A stretch of DNA of 64,000 nucleotides from Asanoa ferruginea. Lineage in GTDB: Bacteria > Actinomycetota > Actinomycetes > Mycobacteriales > Micromonosporaceae. Both the position numbers and the translations under genes were made by a program. Shown in pieces: positions 8,060-16,971 of the stretch. The notes beneath the pieces were generated by a model. It was not told where the DNA came from, did not search any database, and saw only the letters and a program-made list of their open reading frames with translations. The stretch lies in NCBI RefSeq assembly GCF_003387075.1, contig NZ_QUMQ01000001.1, positions 4,526,001-4,590,000 of the forward strand, read 5' to 3'. Positions within the stretch are counted from its first letter, which is position 1. Each line of letters starts with the position of its first letter.

Positions 8060-9180
8060 CTCTTGCCCCAGAGCTTCTTGAACTGGGCCTGGTAGTCGGC
8101 GACGTACGCCGTGGCGTAGCCCTTGCCGGCCGGGATGTTCTCGCCCGTGTAGAGGTAGTAGTTGAGCGGTGCCTTGAGATCGGGCTCGACGCTCTCGCCC
8201 AGGAACGACCGGGCCAGCGTGTCGACCGTCAGCCACACCGTGGTCGCCCAGTCGGTGCTGTTGGAGACGGTGACCTGGCCCTTGCGCATGTAGTCGCGGA
8301 TCGCCTCGTCGGCGTTGAGCACCCCGATCGAGCCCTTGTAGCCCAGCGGCGCGAGCGCATCGGGAAGACCGAGTGCCAGCGATGCCACGGCCATCATGAT
8401 CGTGTTGGTGTCGGGGTGCGCCTGGACGTAGCCGGCGAGCTGCGACGCGGTCTTGGGCGTACCCATGTCGGTCGCGGCGAACTGGATCTTGTCGAGCTTG
8501 CAGTTGGGGCACAGTCGTTTGTATTCGTTGGAGAATCCGGTGAACCAGGCGTGCACCGACTCGAGGTCGGGCACGTCGACCGCGACCGTCTTGGCGTCGC
8601 TGCCGTGCTGCGCGAGCGTCCAGGCGGCCTGGATCTCACCGGCCCGGGTCACCTGCTCGACGCCCTGGAACAGCGCGGTGAGCCGGGGGTCGTTCTTGGC
8701 CAGCGACACCTCCACCACGGGGATCTTCATCGCCTTGAGCTGGTCGAGTTCCTGGCTGAAGTATTCGGGGCCGAACCCGACGCCGATCACCCCGTCGGGC
8801 TTGAGCCGCACCGCCTGCTCCCACCCGGCCTTGAGCTTCTCCGGGGTGAGCCCGACGTTGACGGAGACCAACTGCCAGCCGACCGCATCGAGGGCCTCCT
8901 TGAGGATCGCCTCGATCTCGACCGCGGAGGACAGGCCGGTGTTCATGTAGGCGATCCGCTTGCCGGTGGGGATCGTCCCCTTGATCGGCTCGGTGACGCC
9001 GATGCTGGTCGGCTGCTTGGTGTAGGTGCTCACGAGCTGTTGGGCCTGGGCCTTGATCTCGTCGCTGGTGCCCTGGCTGGCGTTGGCGGTCTCGTCCGAG
9101 GAGCCGCAAGCGGCCAGGCCGATGGCGACGCAGACGGCGAGCGCCGCTGCCGCGCCACGACGCCGGATACGGGTGCTCAT
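8056..9180 (-). CDS. Sugar-type ABC transporter substrate-binding lipoprotein
   Basis: 374-residue periplasmic-binding-protein fold (type I, Peripla_BP_4-like). It starts with a lipoprotein signal peptide, MSTRIRRRGAAAALAVCVAI then GLAACGSS, giving lipidation at about Cys26. Typical segments are RIAYMNTGLSSAVEIEAI and PDGVIGVGFGPEYF. It partners the permease at 9177 and the ATPase at 10270, with which it overlaps or abuts, so this is a CUT2 (ribose/simple sugar) uptake system. The actual ligand may be a non-sugar catabolite given the context. Confidence 0.88.
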   Translation of the reverse strand: MSTRIRRRGAAAALAVCVAIGLAACGSSDETANASQGTSDEIKAQAQQLVSTYTKQPTSIGVTEPIKGTIPTGKRIAYMNTGLSSAVEIEAILKEALDAVGWQLVSVNVGLTPEKLKAGWEQAVRLKPDGVIGVGFGPEYFSQELDQLKAMKIPVVEVSLAKNDPRLTALFQGVEQVTRAGEIQAAWTLAQHGSDAKTVAVDVPDLESVHAWFTGFSNEYKRLCPNCKLDKIQFAATDMGTPKTASQLAGYVQAHPDTNTIMMAVASLALGLPDALAPLGYKGSIGVLNADEAIRDYMRKGQVTVSNSTDWATTVWLTVDTLARSFLGESVEPDLKAPLNYYLYTGENIPAGKGYATAYVADYQAQFKKLWGKS

Positions 9181-10277
9181 TGTGGGTCCAATCTCTCGCT
9201 GGGAACGGGAGGCGACGGGCGACGGCGCCCGAAGAGCCGGGAAAGGGCACGGACCCGGGCCGGTGCACTGGGTGAGAAGCTCGCGACGGCCATCGCGAAC
9301 AGCAGCGCGACGCCGTTGAACACGTCGGACGACCAGATCGGGCCGCCGAGCAGCAGGATGCCGAACTGGCCGGTGCCCAGCAGCAGCGTGGCGACGATGG
9401 TTCCCCACACGTTGAACCGGCCGGAGCGAAACATGGTGGCGCCCAGGAACGCACCCGCGAAGGCGGGCAGCAGGTAGGGCGGGCCGGCGCCGGGGGAGTA
9501 GGCACCGATCCGGGCGGTCAGCATCACGCCGGCGACGGCCGCGAGGCCGCCGGTGCACACCAGGGTGAGGGTCTGGATCGCCTGGACGCGGACACCGGCG
9601 AGCCGGGCGGTGTCCCGGTCGAAGCCGATCGCGTACATGAAGCGCCCGGTCTTGGTCCATTCCAGCACGAAGCCGAAGACCAGCATCAGGACCAGCATCA
9701 CCAGGAACGGTTCCTGGAAACCGAAGACGGACTTACGCGCGACGTTCTCGCTGAACGAACCGCCGACGTTGTCGACGATGTAGAGGTTGCCGGAGATGGC
9801 CGTGGTCAGCGCCGCGATGATCGAGCCGGTCGCGAGGGTGGCGATGATCGGATCGAGGTTGAAGCCGACGATCGCGATCGCGTTCACCAGGCCCACCACG
9901 ACGCCCGCACCGATGCCGGCCAGCACCGCGATCCACCACGGCAGGCTGGTGTGTGCCATCACCCAGGCCGACAGGCAGGCGGCGAGGCCCATCGTGTAGC
10001 CGACCGAGATGTCGAACAGGCCGCACAGCATCGCGATGGTCACGGCAAGGGCGATGATCCCGCTGATGGCGTACGTGTTGGCGATGGTGCGCACGCTCGC
10101 GCCGGTGGGGAACGTGTGGGGCTGGGCGATCGCGAACACGACGATGATGAGGAGCCAGACGTAGACGCCGCCGAACTCCTTGGGTGACAGCAGTTGCTTG
10201 AGCCGGCCGCGCCGCTGCTCCTTGGTGAGGCGACCGTCGAACTCGACGGCCGGCACCTTTGTGGACACGTCAGACAC
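9177..10277 (-). CDS. CUT2-type ABC transporter permease (RbsC-like)
   Basis: 366-residue inner-membrane protein with about ten hydrophobic segments from VYVWLLIIVVFAIAQ to GVALLFAMAVASF. The family-typical first block is IANTYAISGIIALAVTIAMLCG then LFDISVGYTMGL; the EAA-like region is GRFMYAIGFDRDTARLAGV. It lies between the ATPase and the binding protein, overlapping the latter by 4 nt and the former by 8. One fused permease would act as homodimer, as is usual for this class. Confidence 0.88.
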   Translation of the reverse strand: MSDVSTKVPAVEFDGRLTKEQRRGRLKQLLSPKEFGGVYVWLLIIVVFAIAQPHTFPTGASVRTIANTYAISGIIALAVTIAMLCGLFDISVGYTMGLAACLSAWVMAHTSLPWWIAVLAGIGAGVVVGLVNAIAIVGFNLDPIIATLATGSIIAALTTAISGNLYIVDNVGGSFSENVARKSVFGFQEPFLVMLVLMLVFGFVLEWTKTGRFMYAIGFDRDTARLAGVRVQAIQTLTLVCTGGLAAVAGVMLTARIGAYSPGAGPPYLLPAFAGAFLGATMFRSGRFNVWGTIVATLLLGTGQFGILLLGGPIWSSDVFNGVALLFAMAVASFSPSAPARVRALSRLFGRRRPSPPVPSERLDPQ

Positions 10278-11820
10278 CTGATACCTCCGTCGACGCCATC
10301 AGGGCACCCAGCAACGCCGCTTCGGTCACGTCGTCGCCGCGCAACTCGGTGGCGATCCGCCCGTCGCGGATGACCAGGACCCGGTCGCAGACGCGGAGGA
10401 AGTCCTGGCTGTCCGACGAGGCCAGCAGGACGCCCATGCCCCGCTCGGCCTGGGCCCGGATCACCTGGTAGATCGCCTCCCGCGCGCCGACGTCGACGCC
10501 GGAGGTCGGCTCGTCCAGCAGCAGCGCCCGGGGCCCGGTCGCCAGCCACTTGGCCAGCACCACCTTCTGCTGGTTGCCGCCGCTGAGCTGAGCGAAGAGC
10601 GCCGCGCTGGGGTCGTGGTCGCGGCTGGTCCGGATGCTCAGCCGGCGGATCCACTGGTTGGCGGCGGCCGTCTCGGCCCGGCCGCTGATCCGCAGGAACC
10701 GCCGGAACGAGCCGAGGAACGGCAGCGTCAGGTTCTCGCGGAGGGTGAACTCGCGGACCGCGCTGCCCTTCTGCCGGTTGCCGGGCGCGAGCACCAGGCC
10801 GCGCTGCTGTGCCGAGGCCGGCGTCAACCGCCCGGTCAGCGCCGCGCCGCCGACCGCGATCTCGTCGTAGGTCGCTGGAACGGTGCCGACCAGGGCGTAG
10901 CAGAGCTCCTCGCGGCCCGAGCCGTCGAGGCCGGCGACGCCGACGACCTCGCCCGGCTCGACCGAGAGGTGCACGTCGCGCAGCAGGTCGGTGTGCAGGC
11001 CCTGGACGGCCAGGCTGGTGGCTATCGGCGCGGCGCCGCTGGTCTGCGGGCGGCCCGAGCCGAGGTGGCGTTCGAGCGCCACGGCGCCGCGTTCGCCGGT
11101 GATCAGCTCGACCAGCCGGGTGTGGTCCAGGTCGGCGACCGGGCCGGTGGTGACGTGCCGCCCGTCGCGCAGGACGGTGACCGTGTCGCCGATCCGGAAG
11201 ACCTCGTCGAGCCGGTGCGTCACGTAGACCACGCCGACGCCCTGGTCGCGCAGCGTGCGCAACAGCTCCATCAGGTGGTCGACCTCGGCGACCGGCAGCG
11301 CGGCGGTCGGCTCGTCGAGGAAGAGGAAGGTGAGCTCGGAGCCGGTCGGGTCGACCGCCCGGGCGATCGCGACGGCGGCCCGGTCGACCGCGCGGGCCAT
11401 CGACATCGGACGGTCGAGGTCGAGGTCGGCCCGGCCGATCCGGGCCAGCAGCCCGTGCACCCGGCGGCGTTCGGCGGCCCAGTCGATGGCCCGGCGCCGG
11501 GTGCGGTAGCCGATGCCGAGCGCCAGGTTCTCCAGCGCGGTCAGCTCGGGGATCACGCCGGCCTGCTGGTGCACGAACCGCATGCCGAGCCGGGCGCTCT
11601 CCTGCGGGCTGCCGCCGGCGAACGCGGTGCCGCCGACGGTGATCGCGCCGCCCGGATCGATCGTGTGGTAGCCGGAGAGCGCCTTGATCAGCGTCGACTT
11701 GCCGCAGCCGTTCTGGCCGAGGATGCAGTGGATGGTGCCCGGCTCGATGGTGAACGAGACGTTGTCGAGGGCCCGCTGGCCCGGGAACGTCTTGGAGATC
11801 CCGGTCAGGGTGATGGACAT
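10270..11820 (-). CDS. CUT2-type ABC transporter ATP-binding protein (RbsA/MglA-like, two NBDs)
   Basis: 516-residue protein with two fused nucleotide-binding domains. NBD1 has GQNGCGKST and LFLDEPTA, but its signature is degenerate. NBD2 has a degenerate Walker A (GLDGSGREE), an intact signature LSGGNQQK and LLLDEPTSGVD. This asymmetry is typical of the family. The ATG at 11820 is chosen: it follows the upstream stop by one base and has GGGAGG 9 nt upstream; a TTG at 11829 overlaps the upstream gene and is less likely. Sits between a peptide-type and a sugar-type system in one operon. Confidence 0.88.
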   Translation of the reverse strand: MSITLTGISKTFPGQRALDNVSFTIEPGTIHCILGQNGCGKSTLIKALSGYHTIDPGGAITVGGTAFAGGSPQESARLGMRFVHQQAGVIPELTALENLALGIGYRTRRRAIDWAAERRRVHGLLARIGRADLDLDRPMSMARAVDRAAVAIARAVDPTGSELTFLFLDEPTAALPVAEVDHLMELLRTLRDQGVGVVYVTHRLDEVFRIGDTVTVLRDGRHVTTGPVADLDHTRLVELITGERGAVALERHLGSGRPQTSGAAPIATSLAVQGLHTDLLRDVHLSVEPGEVVGVAGLDGSGREELCYALVGTVPATYDEIAVGGAALTGRLTPASAQQRGLVLAPGNRQKGSAVREFTLRENLTLPFLGSFRRFLRISGRAETAAANQWIRRLSIRTSRDHDPSAALFAQLSGGNQQKVVLAKWLATGPRALLLDEPTSGVDVGAREAIYQVIRAQAERGMGVLLASSDSQDFLRVCDRVLVIRDGRIATELRGDDVTEAALLGALMASTEVSGV

Positions 11821-11821
11821 G

Positions 11822-13441
11822 TCAGGCAACCTCCCTCGCTTCGCGCAGCGACCGGCCGGGGATCGCCTCCTGGAGCTCGACCGTGTATTGCTCGCGCGGC
11901 GCCGAGAACACCGTGTCGACCGGGCCGGTCTCGACGATCCGGCCGTGCCGCATCACCGTGACGTCGTCGCCGATCATGCGGACCACGCCCAGGTCGTGGG
12001 TGATGAACAGGTAGGTCAGGCCGAGCCGGTCCTGTAGCTCGGCGAGGAGCTGGATGATCTGGTACTGCACGCTGACGTCCAGCGCGGACACCGCCTCGTC
12101 GAGCACCAGGATCTCGGGCTCGGCGGCCAGCGCGCGGGCGATCGCCACCCGCTGGCGCTGCCCGCCGGACAGCTCGCTCGGCCGCCGCCGGGCCACCGAC
12201 GGGTCCAGGCCGACGGCGTCCAGCAGCTCGGCGACCCGGGCGGCACGCTCGCGCGCGGTGTCGCGTACCCGGAGGTTCTTGAGGGGTTCGTTGATGGATT
12301 TCTCGACGCTGTAGCGGGGATCGAGGGAGTTGCTCGGGTCCTGGAAGACGTATTGGAGCTGGCGGTGGAACCAGCGCTGCGATGCGCGCCGGGGTCTCTC
12401 GGGCACCGGCCGGCCGTTGACCACCACGGTCCCGGTGGTGGGCGCCGTCAGACCCGCGACCAGCCGGCCCAGGGTCGACTTGCCGGCCCCGGACTCGCCG
12501 ACGATGGCGTGCGTGCGGCCGCGGCGGACCCGCAGCGAGACACCGTCGACGGCGTGCACGTCGTGGTAGTGCTTGGCCACCGCGTCCAGCTCGATCACCG
12601 ACTCGTCGGTCTCCGGTGCGGCGCCGTCCGCGCCGCGCACCCGGGTGCTGGCCGCGGTCGGCGCGTGCGCCAGGAGCTGGCGGGTGTAGTCGCTGCGCGG
12701 ATCGCCCAGCACCCGGCCGGGGTCGCCGTCTTCGACGGTCGAGCCGTCGCGCAGCACCATGATCCGGTCGGAGCGGTCGGCGGCGACCCCGATGTCGTGG
12801 GTCACCAGCAGGATGCCCAGGCCCAGGGTGTCGCTGAGCATCTCGAGGTGGTCGAGGATCTGGCGCTGCACGCCGACGTCGAGGGCCGAGGTGGGCTCGT
12901 CGGCCAGCAGCATCGCGGGGTCGTTGGCCAGGGCGATCGCGATCAGCACCCGCTGGCGCATGCCGCCGGACAGCTCGTGGGGATACTGGTTGCGCAGCCG
13001 GTCGGGCTCGGGCAGGCCGGCCAGGCGCAGCTTCGCCTCCGCGATCCGCCACGCCTCCGCCGCCGACACCTTCTGGTGGATCCGCACCGCGTCGCAGACC
13101 TGGTGGCCGATCTTCTTGACCGGGTCGAGCGACGAACCCGGGTCCTGCGGGATGAGGCCGACGAAGGTGCCGCGCAGGGTCGCCAGCCGCTTGTCGGTCC
13201 AGCCGGTGATGTCGTTGCCGCCGAGCAGCACCTGCCCCTGTGTCACCCGGGCGGCCGGTGGCAGCAGGCCCAGCGCGGCGTTGAGCAGCGTGCTCTTGCC
13301 GGAACCGGACTCGCCCACGACCGTCACGGTCTGGCCGGGCAGCACGTCTATCGACACACCGCGCAGGGCGGGCTGTGACCTTCCGTGCCGGTCCTGGTAG
13401 GTCACGCCCAGGTCGCGCACGCTCAGCAGGGGACCGTCCAT
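11822..13441 (-). CDS. Peptide-type ABC transporter ATP-binding protein, fused DppD-DppF
   Basis: 539 residues with two complete NBDs: GESGSGKST/LSGGMRQR/LLADEPTSALD in the first half and GESGAGKST/LSGGQRQR/LVLDEAVSALD in the second. The linker at ~265-285 is Ala/Thr-rich. Fusion of the two ATPases into one chain is seen in GsiA-like transporters. Start ATG at 13441, 2 nt after the permease stop. It energises uptake through the permeases at 13444 and 14297 with the binding protein at 15231. Confidence 0.9.
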   Translation of the reverse strand: MDGPLLSVRDLGVTYQDRHGRSQPALRGVSIDVLPGQTVTVVGESGSGKSTLLNAALGLLPPAARVTQGQVLLGGNDITGWTDKRLATLRGTFVGLIPQDPGSSLDPVKKIGHQVCDAVRIHQKVSAAEAWRIAEAKLRLAGLPEPDRLRNQYPHELSGGMRQRVLIAIALANDPAMLLADEPTSALDVGVQRQILDHLEMLSDTLGLGILLVTHDIGVAADRSDRIMVLRDGSTVEDGDPGRVLGDPRSDYTRQLLAHAPTAASTRVRGADGAAPETDESVIELDAVAKHYHDVHAVDGVSLRVRRGRTHAIVGESGAGKSTLGRLVAGLTAPTTGTVVVNGRPVPERPRRASQRWFHRQLQYVFQDPSNSLDPRYSVEKSINEPLKNLRVRDTARERAARVAELLDAVGLDPSVARRRPSELSGGQRQRVAIARALAAEPEILVLDEAVSALDVSVQYQIIQLLAELQDRLGLTYLFITHDLGVVRMIGDDVTVMRHGRIVETGPVDTVFSAPREQYTVELQEAIPGRSLREAREVA

Positions 13442-13443
13442 GT

Positions 13444-14304
13444 CTACCTTCCCAGGGACTTGCTGATCCGGTTCGTCGCGACCACGACGATGACGATGAT
13501 CAGACCGGGCAACAGCGAGATCCACGGATAGGTGCTCAGGTAGTTGCGGCCCTCGGCGACGGCCAGGCCCCACTCGGGTTGCGGCGGGGGCGTGCCGAAA
13601 CCCAGGAAGCCCAGGCTCGCGACGGCCAGCAGGGCGCTGCCGCATTCGAGCGCGGCCAGCGCGAGGACCGTGGGCGCCGCGTTCGGCAGGACGTGGTTCC
13701 AGGCGGTACGCAGGAAGCCCGCGCCACTGCCGTAGGCGGCGGTGACGTAGTCGATGCTGGCCACCCGGATCACCTCCGAGCGCATCACCCGGGCGAACGG
13801 CGCGATCGAGGCGACACCCACCGCGATCGCGATGTTGGTCGTGCCGTAGCCGAGGGCAGCGACCACCGCCATCGCCAGCAGCAGGCCCGGGATCGCCAGC
13901 AGCACGGCGACCAGGCGCCCGATCACGGTGTCGACCAGGCCGCGGGCCAGGCCGGACAGCACGCCCAGGATCGAACCGACGATCAGGCCGAGGAGCACCG
14001 CCAGCAGGGTCGCCTTGACCGTCTCGGAGGTGCCGAAGATGGTGCGGGTCAACAGGTCCCGGCCGAGCTGGTCGGTGCCGAACGGATGGCTCAGGCTCGG
14101 CGCGGCGAACGAGTCGCCGCTGCCGATCTTCAGAGGGTCGCCGGTGGTGAAGGCGCCCGGCATCACCGTCCACAGTGCTACGACGGCGAGCACCAGCCAG
14201 GATGCCACCAGCGTGGGCCGGCGCAGGGTCCGGCGCAGAGTCGCCGTCCTGGTGGGCGCGCTGGGTGCCAGCTCCACCTCGGCTTCGGTGAACTGTTCAG
14301 GCAT
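13444..14304 (-). CDS. Peptide-type ABC transporter permease (DppC-like)
   Basis: 286-residue membrane protein with an N-terminal segment (LVASWLVLAVVALWTVMPGA), a periplasmic insert containing HPFGTDQLGRDLLTR (a hallmark of DppC/OppC), and five further membrane spans. The EAA loop is YVTAAYGSGAGFLRTAWNHV. It overlaps the DppB-like gene by 8 nt. It forms a heterodimer with the DppB-like protein. Confidence 0.9.
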   Translation of the reverse strand: MPEQFTEAEVELAPSAPTRTATLRRTLRRPTLVASWLVLAVVALWTVMPGAFTTGDPLKIGSGDSFAAPSLSHPFGTDQLGRDLLTRTIFGTSETVKATLLAVLLGLIVGSILGVLSGLARGLVDTVIGRLVAVLLAIPGLLLAMAVVAALGYGTTNIAIAVGVASIAPFARVMRSEVIRVASIDYVTAAYGSGAGFLRTAWNHVLPNAAPTVLALAALECGSALLAVASLGFLGFGTPPPQPEWGLAVAEGRNYLSTYPWISLLPGLIIVIVVVATNRISKSLGR

Positions 14305-15226
14305 GGCCGACCTTCACGCGGGGGTCGAGGATCGGGTAGACGACGTCGACGGCGAGGTTGACGAGCGAGAAGACGACCGCGCCGAGCACGACGATCGCCT
14401 GGATGAGTGCGATGTCCTGGTTGCGCACCGCGGTCTCGGTCAGCCGGCCGAGGCCCGTGCGGGAGAACACCGTCTCGACGATCACGGTGCCGGCGAGCAA
14501 CTGGCCGAACGTCAGGCCGGCGATGGTCAGCGCCGGCAGGCAGGCGTTCTTGAGCGCGTTGCGGCGCAGGATCCACATCGTCGACGCACCCTGGGCGCGC
14601 AGCACCGTCACGTAGGGCGCGGCCAGTTCCCGGCTCAGGTTGCGCACCAGCAACTGCGCGATCGGCGCGGCGACCGGCACGGCCAGCGTGATCGCGGGCA
14701 GCACCAGCGAGCTCGGCCCGTCCCCGCCGATCACCGGGAACCAGCCGAGCCGCATGGCGAACAGGTGGATCAGGAGCAGGCCGACCAGGAACACCGGCAC
14801 CGAGACGGCGACGGAGGGGATGGCCGAGGCGAGGCCGCCCAGCCGAGGGAACGCGGTCTGGACGCTGAGCAGTGCCACGCCCAGCGCCAGCAGCACGGCC
14901 AGGACCAGCGCGAGACCGGCGAGCAGCGTCGTGTTCGGCAGCACCGCCGAGATCATCGACCAGGCGTCCTGACCGGTCCGGTAGGAGACGCCGAAGTCGC
15001 CGTGCAGCATGCCGACGAGCTTGTCCGCGTATTGGTGCCAGACGCTGTGGTCGAGGCCGTAGAACTCGCGCAACCGCTCGACGGTCTCGGTGTTGTCACC
15101 GACCTGGGTGGGATCGACCATGAGCGAGGCGGCGTCGGAGGGCAGCACGTACAGGAGGAAGAAGCTGAGCGTGAACGCCAGCCACACCACGAGGACGTAC
15201 TGCCCAACCCTGCCAAGCAGACGCAT
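14297..15226 (-). CDS. Peptide-type ABC transporter permease (DppB-like)
   Basis: 309-residue permease starting MRLLGRVGQYVLVVWLAF, with the family insert GDFGVSYRTGQDAW and the EAA loop YVTVLRAQGASTMWILRRN. The ATG at 15226 gives the standard N-terminus; upstream in-frame codons lie inside the binding-protein gene. The spacing to the upstream stop is 4 nt. Confidence 0.9.
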   Translation of the reverse strand: MRLLGRVGQYVLVVWLAFTLSFFLLYVLPSDAASLMVDPTQVGDNTETVERLREFYGLDHSVWHQYADKLVGMLHGDFGVSYRTGQDAWSMISAVLPNTTLLAGLALVLAVLLALGVALLSVQTAFPRLGGLASAIPSVAVSVPVFLVGLLLIHLFAMRLGWFPVIGGDGPSSLVLPAITLAVPVAAPIAQLLVRNLSRELAAPYVTVLRAQGASTMWILRRNALKNACLPALTIAGLTFGQLLAGTVIVETVFSRTGLGRLTETAVRNQDIALIQAIVVLGAVVFSLVNLAVDVVYPILDPRVKVGHA

Positions 15227-15230
15227 CCGA

Positions 15231-16886
15231 CTACGCCGCCAGCCAGGCGTCGTAAAGGGACAGGCGGGAGAGGCTGTCGTACGCCAGTCCCTGCGCCTTC
15301 GGCGACGCCGCCGCCACCTGAGCGGTGGTGAAGATCGGCACCGAGAGCGCGTAGGTGCTGATGACCTCCTCCTGGACCTTCTTGACCGCTGCCATCCGGT
15401 CCGCGTCACCGAGCGGCGCGACCAGCGTGTCCATCAGGTCGGTGACCTGCTGCCGGATCGGCGTGTCCTGGTTGATCTTCAGGCGGTTGGCCGGTGCCAG
15501 CGGTGAGTAGAGGCTGCGCAGCCAGGACGGGTCGTTGCCGGTGCCCGCGTAGGCGTTGATGTTCCACCACGGGTCCGGGTCGGCGTCGCCGGCCAGCCAG
15601 TCGGCGGCCGACACCATCTTGATCTTCAGCTCGATGCCGACGTCGCGCAGGTTGGCCTGCACGAACTCGAGCGCCGGCTTGAAGATGACCAGGGACTGGT
15701 TGCCCTGCACCTCGAGGGACAGCTTCTGGCCGCCCTTCGCGCGGATGCCGTCGGGGCCGGGCACCCAGCCGGCGGCGTCGAGGATCTGCTTCGACTTGGC
15801 CGGGTCGTATTTCAGTTCGCTGCTCAGGTCGGCGTAGCCGGGGAAGACCTCCGGCACGATCGAGCTGGCGATCTTGTAGCTGTCGGTCAGCACGGCCTTG
15901 CGCAGCCCGTCACGGTCCCAGCCGTATTGGATGGCCTGCCGCACGGCGAGGTCGTTGCTCGGAGCCTTGTGCAGGTTGAAGTCGAGCGAGAAGGCGCGTC
16001 CCGGGATCGGCCGGGACAGGATCGTGGCGCCGCCGGCGGCGACGGCCTTCTCGTCGGTCGGGCTGACGTCGGTGATGGCGTCGGTCTCGCCGGATTGCAG
16101 CGCGCCCATCCGCACCCCCGACTCGGGGACGACGACGATCTTCACCGCGTCGAGGTAGGCCTCACCCTTGTGCGCGCGGCTCTCCGGCGCCCAGGCGTAG
16201 CCGGCCCGCTTCTTGAGGGTCGTGCTCTGCTGGTAGACGTGCTCGCCGATGGTGAACGGGCCGCTGGCGACCACGTTCTGCGGCTTGGCCCGCTCCTGGC
16301 GGCTCAGCTTGAGCATGGCCGCGCCGACGATGCCGAACGGTCGGCCGCTCAGCGCCGGCAGGAAACCGGTGTTGGTGGCGCTGAACTTCACGGTGATCTG
16401 GTCGGTGCCGGTCACCTCGGTCGAGACGTAGCCGTTGAGCAGGCCCTTCTGCGGTGGCACGCCGAGCGCGTCGTCGCCGAACGCCAGCATGTCGAGGTTG
16501 GCCTTGACCACCTCGGGCGTCAGCGCCGAGCCGTCGCTGAACGTCACGTCCGTCCGCAGCTTCAGCACGAACTCGGTGTAGGCGTCGTTCTTGGTCCAGG
16601 ACGTGGCGAGCCAGGGCTCGAGTGCCATCGTCTTCGGGTTCTGGTAGATCAGCTTGTCCGAGATGTTGTTCTTGATGAAGTCTTCGGAGAAGCTGCCGAT
16701 CGTCTGCGGGTCGAGGTCGGCGGGCGGGTCCTGGATGCCGATCGTCATGGTCCCGCCGGAGACCGGTGCGCCGACCGCGGCGCCGGCGTTCTTCGTCGCG
16801 CCGCCGGAACTGCACGCGGCCAGCGCGATCACCGCCGTCGCGGCGACAAGGATGGGAATCAAGCGTCTTCGTCCGTGCAGCCTCAC
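15231..16886 (-). CDS. Family 5 extracellular solute-binding lipoprotein
   Basis: 551 residues with a lipoprotein signal (MRLHGRRRLIPILVAATAVI then ALAACSS) and SBP_bac_5 features: LEPWLATSW, FVLKLRTDVTFSDGSALTPE, and AIQYGWDRDGLRKAVL. This class binds peptides, nickel or varied amphipathic ligands. It is the first gene of a nine-kilobase operon that continues through the permeases, both ATPases, the CUT2 system and an SDR. The promoter gap (16887-16971) contains operator site 3. Confidence 0.9.
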   Translation of the reverse strand: MRLHGRRRLIPILVAATAVIALAACSSGGATKNAGAAVGAPVSGGTMTIGIQDPPADLDPQTIGSFSEDFIKNNISDKLIYQNPKTMALEPWLATSWTKNDAYTEFVLKLRTDVTFSDGSALTPEVVKANLDMLAFGDDALGVPPQKGLLNGYVSTEVTGTDQITVKFSATNTGFLPALSGRPFGIVGAAMLKLSRQERAKPQNVVASGPFTIGEHVYQQSTTLKKRAGYAWAPESRAHKGEAYLDAVKIVVVPESGVRMGALQSGETDAITDVSPTDEKAVAAGGATILSRPIPGRAFSLDFNLHKAPSNDLAVRQAIQYGWDRDGLRKAVLTDSYKIASSIVPEVFPGYADLSSELKYDPAKSKQILDAAGWVPGPDGIRAKGGQKLSLEVQGNQSLVIFKPALEFVQANLRDVGIELKIKMVSAADWLAGDADPDPWWNINAYAGTGNDPSWLRSLYSPLAPANRLKINQDTPIRQQVTDLMDTLVAPLGDADRMAAVKKVQEEVISTYALSVPIFTTAQVAAASPKAQGLAYDSLSRLSLYDAWLAA

Positions 16887-16950
16887 TCGTGGAACCCCTC
16901 TTCTGCTAGGGCCGAGCCGGTGTTGTTCTTAATAAGCTTGAAAACATCTC

Positions 16951-16964
16951 ATCATTTACATGTA
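16951..16964. promoter_or_regulatory. Palindromic operator (site 3) in the transporter-operon promoter
   Basis: ATCATTTACATGTA matches the shared pattern except at its last two bases and overlaps the perfect palindrome TTACATGTAA (16956-16965). On the minus strand TTGACG (16975-16970) lies 17 nt before ATGAGA, so the site covers the spacer and -10 of the promoter for the gene starting at 16886. Confidence 0.5.
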
Positions 16965-16971
16965 ACCGACG

